From Coptis chinensis (Eukaryota > Streptophyta > Magnoliopsida > Ranunculales > Ranunculaceae): a stretch of DNA of 64,000 nucleotides. Position 1 is the stretch's first letter, and each line of letters starts with the position of its first letter. The position numbers and the translations under genes are program-made. This document shows, piece by piece, positions 1-12,464 of this stretch. The notes under the pieces are model-generated. The model saw only the letters and a list, made by a program, of their open reading frames with translations. It made no database searches and had not been told where the DNA came from. The stretch is taken from positions 9,893,501 to 9,957,500 of the forward strand of contig CM027382.1 of assembly GCA_015680905.1 (NCBI GenBank). The letters are read 5' to 3'.

Positions 1-2515
1 GATACAAGTCATTGAATGCAGCTGACAAGGTGTTCCTCTACCTATATTTTGGCACATTTAACTTCCCAAGTTTCTATTTGTTTTGGTGATGAGGTATGTT
101 GGCTAAACTTTTTGAGTGATTATATTGCAAATTGGTTCACAGGGGATTCTATAAACTGCTCATTCTATTTCTACTCTTTTTTTTTATTGTTAAACTTCTA
201 TTTACTCACTCTACCGAGTGACTTTATATATATAATGAAGAACTTTTGTGGATTGACACATTTTCTGGAAAGGTCTATCTGAATACATTTTTTTGTTTCG
301 ATGGTCCTGTGTCCTCAGGTCTATCTGAATACGTTTCTTTGTTTCTGCAGAACACATTCAACTATAAAGAAAGAAATGGAATGAACACATTGCTTGGGAA
401 AAATAAAATACATAATAGAAAACATTATTATATTAATTAGTTTAAATTGGTACTCGCCTCTTGATATTGTTGTGTTAAGGTTGTAGTATTATTCTTTTAT
501 ATTAATATATGTATCTATCAGGGAACATTTGCATAGGTTTATATTAGTTTTGCCTATAAAATGTTTTTGCTACGTTTTGGTATACATCTCACAGATTCTA
601 TTACTATCTTGAAAAACAACGCATTAAAATCAAACAAGAGGATGAATAACCAAATGCCAAGAAATAATGTCTAGGAATTCATATAATTTACTCATTCAAT
701 AATAGTCATAAATAAAATATTAAAATAATAAATGACTGACACTTAAAATTATTCTTATTGCAGGACAGATTGTGATTGACTCATCAATGGACTCCTGACA
801 TATACAACGAAGTGCGCCAAAAAATTTACGTTGCAGACATACAAAAAAATGCTCAAGTTATATGTTGAAAGTTACTTTTATTAAATATTGTTGTTATTCC
901 AAGGGATAATATACCTACATTAAACTCACTCTTCGGTCATTGTCTTTCATTTAAACTATTTGTGATGAAGCTTACTACAACAAACACACTTTGTCAACTG
1001 TCTTTCCAATATACAACATATGTTGGTAGTCAATTTCACTAGAGTCTTTTAGTCGGCTGTTTAACAAACATATCATATTCTATGTTGGTTATATTTCCAT
1101 AGTGGTTATAGAAAAATTCTTACAGTGGTGTTGTTTTACCTATATTCATTGAATTGATTGTGTTCAGCCCATTGTTTCATATTATGATTAGTATGATTTA
1201 TTGATTACTGAGTAGCTTGCTTAACTTGGTTGTTGAAGCTCAATCTTTTAGCCAATGTTGCACATTGTTTGATGGTCATCTGATTTTGAGCTTAATGCTT
1301 TAAACATTGGTGAATCTGTGGACTTGGTAAATGTATCTATCGTTGAATCCTCTGGAATAGACTATGGGCAAAATGTCATGTTGCTAAAACCAGCAACATT
1401 TGAACAATAATTGATGGGATCAGTGCAACTCCCAATCTTTAGGTCTAGAGAAAACCCGCGACGCAAGCATTCGCCAGAAGGTGCTGCTAGGTCCCATACT
1501 CCTTCATCGACAACCTGAAAACTTATTGCAACAGGAACAATAATAATCCAAAACTAGAAATAAAACCCCTTCAAAAATTATAAGCAATGAATCATTAGCT
1601 ATCAATATACATATATTATTTATTCCAAAAAAATATACATATATTATTTATTCAAGTAGACTTTATGCTTTTGAGTCATTAGCGATCTATATAGCAAGTC
1701 CGGCCATAGGCCGGGCCAAATGGCTAGTTACATTGAAATAACTTGGTTTTTGGGGCTACAAGTCGATTACCTTCTCTATATGTAGAAAATAAAATAAAAT
1801 AAAAATAAAAAATATTCACTATTTGAAACAAAAATATTCACTATTTGGGTTAAGACTATTGCATTAATGTGTTGGAAATTATTGATGGGGCATTTGCAGA
1901 CTATTTGTATATGCTTTTCGAATGTGTTGGATCAAAACCGATCATTAAATTTCGTCCTTGTTGGAAGCATTTGCTTATTCTTCATATTTTGTATCTGCAC
2001 CTGTTTCGTTCGGAATCTCGAACTATATTCTGCACCTGTTTCGAAACTGTAACTTGAAACCTTTTGCTGTACATAAGATAATGACAGAAAGTGAGATTCA
2101 TTTCTTTGGAATCGTTAAAGTTGAAGTACCATATGAGAGCATGAAAGATCTGAGAGAAGGTTTTAATTTAATATATGGATCTTTTATCGAAATTGCAGGG
2201 TTGGGCCAAAACTATTATACTGTGGTGCGGTTAGTATACTGACTCTTCAATGCAAATCTTGTCTCATAATGTTGTAGTTCTACAGATTACATTCTGTGAA
2301 TTGGGTTATGTTTGTGCTTCCCCTTGGTCTTCTTGTTAGTCAATATGGAGTACATAAGAACTTTTTCTTCCTAGTGTTAAACAAAATATGCTCAAGAAGG
2401 ATGTCTGTAACATTACTGTGTATTATTTGTTTGAATGACTATAATGAACCTCGAAAAGCTTCTTTGCTTCACCTATATTTCTTCTTTTTCTTGATAATCG
2501 TATTGTATTCAACAG
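1..2515. other. AT-rich stretch without a recognised gene
   Basis: I recognise no functional gene here. Short open frames exist, but none shows a known domain. The only coding-like piece is on the minus strand at 1362-1514: a splice-acceptor-like tract is followed by about 50 open codons ending in TAG, with three cysteines, which I cannot assign. A GC-rich palindrome (CCGGCC-ATA-GGCCGG) lies near 1699-1713. Because the next feature is the last exon of an ADH-like gene, decayed upstream exons of it could lie here, but I could not align any. Confidence 0.4.
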
Positions 2516-2631
2516 GAGCTTAATTTGGATGATTTTGTCACTCATGAAGTGGTTTTGAAGATATCAACAAAGCTTTTGATTTGCTACTAGCTGGGAAGAG
2601 ACTTAGATGTGTCATTTGGATGGATAAATGA
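2516..2631 (+). pseudogene. Alcohol dehydrogenase-like, last exon, frameshifted
   Basis: After a polypyrimidine tract and an AACAG acceptor, the sequence reads ELNLDDFVTHEV. After a one-base frame slip it continues EDINKAFDLLLAGK-RLRCVIWMDK and a TGA stop. This is the C-terminal strand-helix of plant class III/ADH-like zinc alcohol dehydrogenases, where a D/E-INKAF-LLL-GK-LRC-I-WM pattern is typical. The slip falls between GTG and TTTGAAGAT, so the exon cannot be translated through. No other ADH exon was recognised upstream, so this is either a gene relic or a piece moved by a transposon. The family is assigned from pattern memory over about 37 residues; the frameshift is seen directly. Confidence 0.7.
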
Positions 2632-3547
2632 TTGTTTTCAACTTGTTCTCAATTGTCTTTTATTTTATAAATTTCTTTTGCATTGGGACTGTTATGGCCT
2701 TTGTCGCTTCTTGATTTCCAGTTTTTTGCCGATAAATTTCCATAGCGTCTCTCTAACTGGCTCTATTACTGTTATCTTATATATTAGCTGGCTCCTTAAC
2801 TGGCTCAGCCGTGTATTTTGTTTCTATTAGGAAACGATGCAAGGAGCCAAGGAACACAATTTTTTTCTCCATCTTTGTTTGCATCTTTTTAGGATCTAGT
2901 TGGTAAGTAGATATACGCATAATCCCAATCCAAATTAGATACAGGTCGATAAATGCATAATCATAATCCAAATCAGATACAGGGATTTAGTTGGTAAGTG
3001 GATAAATGCATAATCCTAATCCAAATCAGATACAGAATTTATTGCTTAGTAAGACAAAAAAAGAGGTATAGTCACATGGTTGGAGCTGACCATTCTCCTA
3101 TTGAAAGGCCCACATTTCCACAACATTGACAATCTGAGAAAGCAGTGAAGGCGAGGAACTTAGAACATGGAAACTGAAGGAAAGCCTATTAGATGTAGAG
3201 GTATCATTAGAACACCCAGGCACCCAGCACACTTCTTTATCTTTAGTCAAGATTTCGCCTACTTTTTATGAACTTTGATTTGGAAGGTTTTCTCAATTTA
3301 TTTATAAATAGATCTATCTTTACACTCAGCCTTCTTGCAAGGTCATTAGATTCCATCATATATGAGAATGCTATCTCTCTAGCTTAGCCAATATAGTTCA
3401 ACTTCATCAGATTCAGTGAACAGGTATGCAATGGAATCAGTAGGTAGTTACTTCTTTCCTGAACAGGTATACAAAATAATCCTGGCACCTTAAAAGTGAG
3501 CACGATCAACGGATCATTCTGGCCAGAAATGAGAGATTATCAATAGA
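2632..3547. other. Intergenic DNA with a short tandem repeat
   Basis: No gene is visible. Apart from the tandem repeat listed separately, the region is unremarkable AT-rich sequence running up to the solo LTR. Confidence 0.4.
2891..3036 (+). repeat. Three-unit imperfect tandem repeat of about 40-50 bp
   Basis: The phrase GATAAATGCATAAT-C-TAATCCAAATCAGATACAG occurs three times in a row with substitutions, and two of the copies are preceded by TTAGTTGGTAAGT. It has no coding meaning that I can see. Confidence 0.7.
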
Positions 3548-6356
3548 TTCATCACCTTAAATATCTCAAATATCAAATAATTCTCGGTTCAATTTTGTAT
3601 AAAAACCAAATATCACTCGGTTCAATTGTCTAAAACCCGATGGTGGATACAACACATACCAAAACCCTTAAAAGCCATATCATAAATCAACTTAAATTAA
3701 CTTCCCCATAATTAACACAATCCTTAAATTAAATTAACCGCCATCACTTTATTAAGCTATATTCCGTCCAAACAAAACAAACTTCTAAAAATAATAGGTC
3801 TTGAACATCTTATTCTCAAGCCATGCTGAAATGTAAACTACATTATTACATCCTTCTAATAAGAATCGGACCTAATAAAAGAACTAACTGACTGCTCCAT
3901 ACAAGAATCCAAATCACACGCCGTGGTTCCACTGCATTCCATCTATGTTCCCAAGAACACACTCACGTTGTCAAAACAAAGCAAACATGGGTCAGCAAAA
4001 TGAAATTTGATGGTATGAGTAGACTAACCACATATAAACATTTCCAGTCTTTAATTATCAAACTATCACTTTAAATATATCCTAACTTAATCATTCTCAG
4101 CTTGAAAGATAGGTAGTTCCGTCATTTCAACCGGCATAGTTTCTTCCCAAGCAAAACTTCCATTTTATTTACTCATTATAATAACTTGTTTTAAATAACT
4201 AAGTCATTGAATTAAAACTTACCGATATCCACTGCTGTATAAGGGTAGGACCGCATCCCTACACAAAATGTTATTAAGTCCTACCCTCCTGCAAAAGAAA
4301 GTTAGAACTTCTATATAACATATGTAGATATCCTATAGGTATTCAAAAGTAAGCCCAAACACACTCGCATAATCAAATCAATTTCTCTTATCAATTAGTC
4401 AATTTCTTTTCTTATACACCCACCATTTAGTACATATGTACCTTAGGTCATTCCCGTCACATTCAAGGAATATCCAACCCTACATTCCCGTACACTCAAG
4501 GAATACAACTAACCCGCAAGGCAAATACCTTAGTTCCTCTCTATGGCAGTCCAAACAATCTAGTCATTCATGGCACATTCAATGAATACCCAATTATAAC
4601 GCTAACGGGCCATTTATGACACATTCAATAAATGCCACCTATCACATGACATCTTTAGTCATAAGTATATTGTTTCAGAGAACGAAGGAGTATCTTGTTT
4701 CATGTATTTTTGGTTTACGCGTTATTAATTATATGGATGTCTAAGTGTCATAACGTCGTATATCATAAAAGACTGATATATCACATAGAAGTTAATACAC
4801 GTACACACGTATATATATAAAGTCTTAGCCCAAAGCCAAGCACGCTTATAGCATTAGACCTATCCTAATAGACCAAAGCATAATCCGAGTTAAAAGTCAA
4901 ACTGGGTCAACTGGTCAACAGTCAACCCTGGTCAACATTCAAAGTCAACTCTGGTCAAAGCCAATCTAACCAAAAACCCAACGACTAAGGCCCAAAACCC
5001 TTGGCCTTTCCCAAGCCCAATCTAAACTTAAACCCATGAGTGAATATCCAAAAATCACTCAAGCCCACTTGCCTGATTCGGCCCAAGCCCAATCTAAACT
5101 TACTGCTCATAAATTATAACCTGACCCACTTGGATTTATAAAACCAGCCCACACAATAAAAAACCGGCCCAAAGAACTAAAGAAATGAGCTGGCCCAAAC
5201 AATCAATCTAAGGCCCAAGCCCAAACCCAACCGAAATAGAGTTAGAACTGGTGAGACTGGGAGCACCGGATCCAAATCTCGGCCATCCCCTCCACCACCA
5301 GCTCACATTTTTCGGCCACCTCTCCTCCCTTCCTCATCATATCAATTTTGCTCCTGGTGAAAAACCATACAACTTTAACAAAAGGTAAAACTAAAACCCT
5401 TAACTCCGTCCACTCCCTCTAAACTAGATCTGGGAATTTTCGACCTCCATTAAAGCTTGTTCAAAGCTTCAACCACACACTCTCCAACACCCAAACAACC
5501 ATCAACAACCAAATAACCAACCAGCAAAACCCTCACAACAAAAATCAAAACAAAACAAACAGTTAAACAATACAAAAATCTGGACGATTTGGTTCTTGCT
5601 TGAACGCCATTAATGGCGGTTCAAGCTTCACAGCACTACCACTCTCAAACAATCACCTCTACTTCACCATGCACAGTCCACACAACTCCACAGTTCACCC
5701 ATACAACCCAACAGCACCCAACCACCGATTCTAAACCCCCGACCTCAATCAAATCAAAACAAACAACCCACACCACAACAGTACAACAACAACAGTATAA
5801 CAGCAGTATAACAGTTCATAACAATTTGGTTCTTTGGCGAAAATGCGAAAACACGTAGCCAATACATAAATCGACCAATTTGGTTTACCGCAACCATGAT
5901 CGATTTATTACCCTCATTGTATCACTAGGTACATACAAATTTTCTAGAGACAGCCGGTTCTTCAACGATAGTCAAGTTGTATACGCAGTTAACACTAAAT
6001 GAGCATGTGAACAGTATACACTAAATGAGCATGTGAACAGTACTGCACAATCTACAGTAAACGAGAAATCTAGAAAAAAACGTAAAAATCTACTCACTGG
6101 TAGCGCGCTCCAACTATCAACTAGCTAACAGAAAAACTCTTCCTTTTCTTCTTTCAGTAAAACCCCCTTTTTTTTTTTTTCCTCTCTATAAAACTCTCGC
6201 TGTGTTTTTCCCCTCCAAACTCTACGTGAGAAAACTCCTTTTTTTTTTTTTTAGTTTTAACAACCTCACCGAAAAACAAGGATAACATTTATCTGTTTAC
6301 TTACAGGACTTTTATCCCTAAGTTGATAGTTATCATATATCTAGTTTTATCTATTT

Positions 6357-6402
<46 letters not shown>

Positions 6403-6449
6403 TATTACTATTATTATAGGAAAAGCAAATAAAAAGACGGGGTGTTATA
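3548..6449 (+). mobile_element. Long solo LTR, TGTCACANCCC family (copy A)
   Basis: This 2.9-kb block is collinear with the LTRs at 18.9-25.7 kb. It shares the GTTCAATTGTCTAAAA start region, the CCCAAGAACACAC-CACGTTG block, a TCCTACCCTCC block, repeats around CACATTCAAGGAATAC, and the terminal GGGGTGTTATA. Its left end has diverged (TTCATCACC against TGTCACAGCC), so the start is good to a few bases and I found no clear target duplication. A T-tract followed by CTCTATAAAACTC (about 6182-6194) looks like the LTR promoter TATA box, giving plus-strand transcription. No gag-pol region accompanies it, which indicates a solo LTR. The small open frame inside (5613-5858) is low-complexity and is not called. 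Confidence 0.7.
6357..6418 (+). repeat. (ATT)n microsatellite
   Basis: About twenty ATT units, the last few interrupted by ACT, lie just inside the 3' end of solo LTR copy A. The other two LTR copies have a shorter, degenerate version at the same place (CATTATTCTTATTATTC near 25075), so the expansion happened within this copy. Confidence 0.9.
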
Positions 6450-6583
6450 TTATTAGTTGACTATAAATATATTTCGAACTAACCATTCTATATTACAAGC
6501 TTAGAATACGAGTGATGAACTAATTAATTATAGAAGAAAAAAATGTGAAGATTGTTCTTTCATCATATATATATTAAGGTCGG

Positions 6584-6699
6584 TTTTTGTGGAGATGATC
6601 TCCCCACCATGAAAATTATTTTCACAAAAGTTTTGAACTTTTCATCTAACGGTCCAAAAGTTTTGTGAGCATGTTATAAGGTTAGACTTATTTGAATAA
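6584..6699. mobile_element. Left half of a small MITE split by the Harbinger insertion
   Basis: The arm beginning TTTTTGTGGAGATGATCTCC and running to TTCACAAAAG is the imperfect inverse of sequence ending at about 26743, on the far side of the Harbinger element (reverse complement TTTTTGTATATATGATCTCC). An internal near-palindrome (CACAAAAGTTTTG / CAAAAGTTTTGTG) sits at about 6624-6669. With about 56 bp at 26688-26743 it would make a hairpin-type MITE of about 170 bp. I could not define its target duplication, so the class is open. Confidence 0.4.
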
Positions 6700-6862
6700 G
6701 AGCATTTGCAATGCAGGGGATTATGAGGGGTTTGTGACTATAGTCACCAGTTTTTGGCAAAAATGGTTGTGCAATGCAGTGGTGAATAACTGGTGACTAT
6801 TTTCCCCAATTGATTTCAAGGTGAAACCTTCCACCGAGATAGTGGCTGACTTGTTAACTTTG

Positions 6863-6975
6863 GACGGGATGTTGGATTCCGTCTGGATTACAAAACTCAC
6901 CAGACGGAATCCAACATCCCGTCTCGCTATATTTCTTTTTTTCCAGACGGAATCAAACATCCCGTCCGGAGTCCT
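6863..6975. repeat. Left subterminal repeats of the Harbinger element
   Basis: Alternating orientations of a GACGGGATGTTGGATTCCGTC-like unit occur four times: GGACGGGATGTTGGATTCCG, CAGACGGAATCCAACATCCC, CAGACGGAATCAAACATCCC and variants. Such clustered inverted units near transposon ends are commonly transposase binding sites; that role is inferred here. Confidence 0.65.
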
Positions 6976-7131
6976 AACGGCTAGTTCACCAACGGTCAAA
7001 AATGGTCAAAAAAAATAAAAAAAACTTTGGTATATATACAACATTTGTTTCATTTCAACTCACACTTCCAACAATCATATATCATATTTCTTCTTCTTTA
7101 AAATCAATTCTTCAAAAAAACAAAATATAAA

Positions 7132-8281
7132 ATGGCATCATCTCAAGCATCTCAAGCAAGTGGTAGCACTCAAGTAAAAGCAAAAACTCACTTTAGCATG
7201 TCCGAAGATCAAGCTCTATATCTTGCTTGGATAAAAATTAATGAAGACTCCATTATTGGTGTTTTCCAAAATGCAAAAGGATTTTGGAATCGTATAACAA
7301 ACGAGTTCAATAAAGCACGTGGGTTGGATAGGTCTTCCGATTCAATTAGCGGTAGATAGAAATATATTTCAAAAATGATGAACAAGTTTGGTGCAATTGT
7401 GAATGCGGTGGAGGCTCGACATGCAAGTGGTACAACAATACAAAGCCGGGTAATTACAACTTTGTCAATTTGGAATTTATTGATTATCTTAGTCTTAGTC
7501 TAATTATTTCCGTCTTAGTCTAATTATCTTAGTGTATTTATTATTTCCATTTTAGTCTTAGTCTAATTATTATCTTAGTCTAATTATTATTTTAGTTTAA
7601 TTATCTTAGTCTTAGTGATTATTTTAGTTTAATTACCACCATTTTATTTTTTAGTTGTCCGAGGCAATGATGATGTACCAACTACAAGAAAAAAACTACT
7701 TTTTCACTTGATCATTGTTACGTTATACTCAAGGATAATCCAAAGTGGAGTAACGTTTTTGAGGCAAGGTAAAGCCACCCCACAAAGGGAAAAGGTCGCA
7801 AAAATGATATGATGGTGAAGATTCAACTTCTAATTCACCAAGTGTTGGTGGAGTTGAATTGGAGGGTTCTCAAGAAATAGAGCGTCCTCAAGAAATGGAG
7901 TGTCCTCTTGGATCGAAGAAAGCCAAGTCCAAGAGGAACCAAGAAAAATCAGTTGGTATGTTGGAGGGTTATTTTACACGTTTAGAGGATACATTTGTAA
8001 AGGATGCAAATGAAACACAAAAATGCTTAGAACTTAGAGAAAGGGAACTTGCATATGGTCAAAGAACCGTGACGGCAAGAGAAGAAAAAAATTGAATTCA
8101 AATGAAAAAAAAATCAAGTTTAATTGGAAAAAAATCGGCTTCAAAAGATGCAATATGAAGCTAAGATTTTAGCGACCGATACAAGTGTCCTCCATCCCGA
8201 TACCGCTTTTATAATTGAGTAACAATAAACTGAAATACGTGATGAATGGGCAAGGGCTAGAGGTGGTTCTAGCTCTAACTA
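7132..8281 (+). pseudogene. Harbinger-associated SANT/trihelix-like protein (NAM C-terminal-like), broken
   Basis: The start codon is followed by a Ser/Gln-rich leader, then MSEDQALYLAWIKINEDS and FWNRITNEFNK, the pattern of the plant Myb/SANT-like partner protein that PIF-Harbinger elements encode to bring the transposase to DNA. At the expected GRWK of the third helix, TGG has become TAG (codon 76 of the frame starting at 7132). An AT-rich intron with repeated CTTAGTCTAATTAT follows (about 7450-7655). The downstream part contains further stops and frame slips, but the C-terminal GSKKAKSKR and the charged helix LEDTFVKDANETQKCLELRERELAYGQ are still readable (7859-8095). It converges with the transposase on the other strand. 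Confidence 0.7.
7470..7640 (+). repeat. Low-complexity CTTAGTCTAATTAT repeats in the SANT-gene intron
   Basis: Irregular runs of TTAGTCTAATTAT(C/T)TTAG fill the presumed intron between GGGTAATT (about 7450) and TTTTTTAG (about 7655). They look like local slippage expansion. Confidence 0.6.
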
Positions 8282-8299
8282 AGCTTATGTAATATCTAG

Positions 8300-8740
8300 T
8301 ATTTTATTTTAATTAAAGCACTATGTATTTTAATTAATGCACTATGTATTTTAATTTCACTGTCTTTTTAATTAATGCACTATGTATTTTAATTTCATTG
8401 TATTTTTAATTAATGAACTATGTATTTTTATTTCACTATTTTTTTTCAATTAATGCACTATGTATGTTCTTTCCAATATAATTATTTTCATAGAAATACA
8501 ATTACCAATAAAATTAAAATACATTGTAATATAATTCATTAAAACACAACTCATTAAACACATAAGAACTTATAGGAAATACATTAGGAAATACATAAGG
8601 AAATACATAAGAAATACATTAGGAAATACATAGGAAATACGTTGGAACTTAATAGTTCGCGTTAGGAAGTACATAGGAAATACTTTGGAACTTCATAGTT
8701 CACGTTAGGAAATACATATGAAATACACTTTCATTTCCAT
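8300..8740. repeat. Two short-period tandem arrays between the Harbinger genes
   Basis: From about 8310 to 8465 a unit of roughly 30-35 bp (TTAATTAATGCACTATGTATTTTAATTTCA) repeats about five times. From about 8575 to 8725 units of AGGAAATACATA repeat many times, some with GGAACTT-ATAGTTC. They occupy the gap between the convergent 3' ends of the SANT and transposase genes. Confidence 0.7.
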
Positions 8741-8741
8741 T

Positions 8742-10221
8742 TTAATTTTCGCCTCCTTCTCCCTCCTCTGGATCCGACCAATTTGGATCATAAATTGGTA
8801 CCGGATATGCTGTTTCTTCAATGCCAGTCCAATTAAAAACATGCTCAACTAAGTCCTTTTGAAGATTAGTATGTGTAACTTCATTTCTGATCTTATTTCT
8901 TGCTTCAATCATCTGATAGACAAAATAAAAACCATCTTCTTCCTGAAAGAGCACAGGTATTGTTTATTTCCTCTGACCTTTTCAATTCCAAACTCTACTT
9001 TCACGTTCATTTTCAACAATCATATTATGCATTATAATGCATGCCTTCATTATGTCTCCAAGAACAACAACACTATGACAACGCGCAAAAGCCTTAACAA
9101 TATGTCATCGTGCCTGCAAAACTCCAAACGTCCTTTCAACATCCATTCTTACAGCTTCTTGACGTTGAATAAAGATCTTTTCATGCTTATTTCTTGGATA
9201 ACGAATGGCTTGAACAAATGTGCCCCATTTTGGGTAAATACCATCAGCAAGATAATATCCCATATCGTAGTCATTACCATTCACATTAAATGCAACAGCA
9301 GGAGCCTCACCTTGCTCTAATGATTCAAAAACATTAGAATGATGAAGCACGTTAATGTCATTATGCGAACCTAGTAAGCCAAAGAAGCAATGCCAGATCC
9401 AACAGTGCTTGTCTGCAACGGCTTCAAGTACCAAAGTTGGTTCCTTCTTGTACCCTACATGTGTTCCAGCCCATCCAGTTGGACAATTCTTCCAGACCCA
9501 GTGCATACATTGATTGATCCAAGCATTCCTGGAAAACCCCTTGCCGCATTTTCAGCTAATATCCTAGCAGTGTCTACCTCAGTTGGTCGTCTCAAGTACT
9601 CTTCCTCAAACGCCGTGATTATTGCCTTGCACCAACACTTCATAGATACATTTGCTGTGGAATCTCCAATTTGTAAATACTCATCTGTTGAATTAGAAGA
9701 ACAACCAGTTGCTAATTGTACAACTGCAGCTAGTCCCTTCAGAACCCGTAAATTGCTTGCCGACCCAATCCATCCACCTTGTCTTTAAAGTAATCGTCGA
9801 ATGCTGCAACAGTTTTCAACATATACATAAAAAGCTCTCTTGTCATCATGTACCTTCGTCTAAACTTATGAGGAGGCCACCTACAAGGTATTGTGAAGTA
9901 ATCCCTCATTATCTTTTGTTTACTGAAATCACCACCATCTATAAACGTGTAATCTCTGCCCTTCACAGATCCACCGTGTTTGTCTGTATTCACATCTTCA
10001 ATGGCTGCTTGAGCCATTAATGCCCCAGCAGTGGATAATAACTGCAACCTCATCCTCCTCCTTTGCCTCATCATATCATTATGCTCATCTCTTACTCTTT
10101 CCATGTAGTCATCTTCAGCGGAAGTACCAGAAGACGACCCGGTAAAACCAGAAGACGAACTATTACTATTAGATCCTCCCCATAACCTTTGGTTAAATGC
10201 AATTCTTTCTTCTCTAGACAT
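8742..10221 (-). pseudogene. PIF-Harbinger DDE transposase (HARBI1/ALP1-like), broken
   Basis: The first frame starts at the ATG at 10219-10221 (MSREERIAF), has a Ser/Gly-rich leader and reaches DYFTIPCRWPPHKFRRRYMM and ELFMYMLKTV. The reading then shifts to CWCKAIITAFEEEYLRRPT, then to the core W-NCP-GWAGTHVGYKKEPTLVLEAVADKHCWIWH, HNDINVLHHSNVF, DMGYYLADGIYPKWGTFV and VERTFGVLQAR. This is the order seen in plant Harbinger nucleases. The first catalytic aspartate, expected in GSIDCMHW, is read as Asn at a one-base frameshift (about 9500-9515). The second (YLADGIYP) and the final Glu (VERTFG) remain. More stops lie before the C-terminal end (about 8960-9000). At least three frame breaks mean no active enzyme. 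The promoter side faces 10.3 kb. Confidence 0.85.
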
Positions 10222-10504
10222 TTTTTCTATTTTTAGCTTGGTTGTGGGGAAGAAGATGGCTGTTTGTTTGTTTGATCTAAAAGAAAGAAGAGTAAAACGA
10301 AATATGAAAGGTAAGGTCACATGTGATAGTTAGATTTTGATCCACTCCAATTGACAACACATTTTATCAGATTTTTGTTCACTCTCCAAGTGACAACACA
10401 TTTTATCCAAATGTCTATCCTAATGTACCCTCAATAATTCCAATTTATGGGCCACCATCCATAATTCCAATGTATGGAATAGTAAAAGGTGTATAGGCAT
10501 GGAT

Positions 10505-10590
10505 TTTTAGTCACCAGACGGGATGTTATATTCCGTCTAGGTCTAAAAATACCAGACGGGATGTTACATTCCATCTCGGTCTACACCATA
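10505..10590. repeat. Internal copy of the Harbinger subterminal repeats
   Basis: Two CAGACGGGATGTTAYATTCC units in tandem lie upstream of the transposase gene, matching those at 26457-26555 and in the MITE at 28.6 kb. Subterminal repeats are expected near an end, but no terminal repeat follows here. This suggests either a former right end or an internal duplication. Confidence 0.6.
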
Positions 10591-10709
10591 CACTATTCCT
10601 GTCAGAACCAAACCACCTGCAAAAATGAGTGATATTCCATCAAAATTTTCTGTCATAACCAAGACATAGGAAATTAGTGAAATGCAAGGTCTAGCCTAAC
10701 CTACAAACT

Positions 10710-10800
10710 TTTGGAATGAGTGAAATGAGTGAAACGAGTGAAATGAGTGAAACAAATGTGAAATGAGTGAAATGAGTGAAATGAGTGAAACAAATGTGAA
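10710..10800 (+). repeat. Tandem GAGTGAAAY microrepeat
   Basis: Nine- to ten-base units (ATGAGTGAA, ACGAGTGAA, ACAAATGTGAA) repeat about nine times, in two blocks each ending in AAACAAATGTGAA. Confidence 0.85.
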
Positions 10801-11199
10801 ATTTTTGGAAACATCTGTTTTATTGGAAATTTTTGGAAACTTATACTTTGGAAACATACGAACTTATAATTTCTGAATTTTTTTGTCATAACCTCATATG
10901 TTTTATTGACATATTCATATCCAAAACCTACTAATATACTTTGGAAATAATAAATAAGGCAAACAACAATCATGAACAACACCCAAGTCTAACACAGAAA
11001 CTCGATAAAAAAACTAACTTATAATTTCTGAAAAAAATTTGTCATAACCTCCTTTGTTTAATGACATATTCATATCCAAAACTCATCAAAGAAAAACCTG
11101 CTAATAAAAAAGTCGTTACAAACAACAATCCCAAACGCCATAAGACAAGTAATGGCGCACAGTTATTACAAACTACAAAAAAATATCTACTGAGACCTC

Positions 11200-12390
11200 C
11201 TCCCCCTACGAGAAGGCTTGGTCGAAAAGCTTTACCCCCTACGTCATTGTCGAATCTCTGGTTGAGGTTGAGCTTGAGGTGTGGCACTTCCAGCATTCTC
11301 CAACTCTTGCACATGACTCTGAAGCTACAAAGTTCGATTTCGCTCTTCTTGTAAGTACTCAAAACTGGGACGAGAGGACTCCATGAAAGACGCACGCATG
11401 GCATAACTGAGAGAGCTGTAGTTAAAGAGCTCCGACCTTACTTCATCCTATTTAACAAAACAAATGCATGTTAGGGGTTATAGTGAATAATAATAATAAC
11501 AAATCATGAATAAATTCAAATCATACTAACCTCGGCTAACTACTCAAATTGCACTGACAAATCTGCTACTAATGCGGCATCTACTGGTGGAATAGGTATG
11601 CTCATATCTTGCCCCTGAGAAGTAATCATGCTCCAGTGCCAAAGGTTAGACTCATCAAATAACTATGGAGTTCTTTGTGGCATCTGAATATCATGAAACA
11701 CCTTGGGCTGTGACTATGGCAACTCCACTCCTTCTGGGAAATGAATGTCAAGCCTCAATGCTTCAGAAGTAACCCCTTCAAAATTGGTTCCCCGGTATAA
11801 CGCACCTAGTAAGAGACCTCGACCAACCTTCTTCCAATACAAGTCATAGTTTCCCGTAAAAATGAAAGCTGATGCATCTGACCAATCATTTGGTTTTGCT
11901 CTATAATGTGAAAGAGCAGCAGGAAGAATATCAGAGGCTATCATATCTATGGGTGGTGGGTAAGGTATAACAATCTCTCCAGATACTTGACGCCAACTTC
12001 TGTCCCCAAGGTACCATGCAGTTACTGACCCTACAAGTATCATTCGCCGCTGAGAAAGAAACCTTGCTCTATGAAAAATATAGGATAGTCTACGGTACTC
12101 AGTGTTCTTTGGAACATCTGGAATATCCGCATAAGGGGTCTGAAATATGAAGGACTCGGCCCAGGGTTGCCACTCAATTCGGGTAGCTCCTAAAAGATCA
12201 ATCTGCTGACGAGTATTATGAATATTATGTGATAGATCCCCATACCCCCTCTGCCTATGATGAAGCCCCCATGCTTGAATTCATAGAATCAGGTCATAAG
12301 TCTCATTCTCTTCCAACCTCTTCAACACAGGATGCATCACACAAAAATGTTCGTACCACCAATACTAAATCAATAGATAAAATACAATAT

Positions 12391-12464
<74 letters not shown>

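Noticed and set aside
5613..5858. His/Thr/Gln-rich small open frame in solo LTR copy A
   Set aside because: It is low-complexity CAC/ACA sequence inside an LTR and is not conserved as an open frame in copies B and C.
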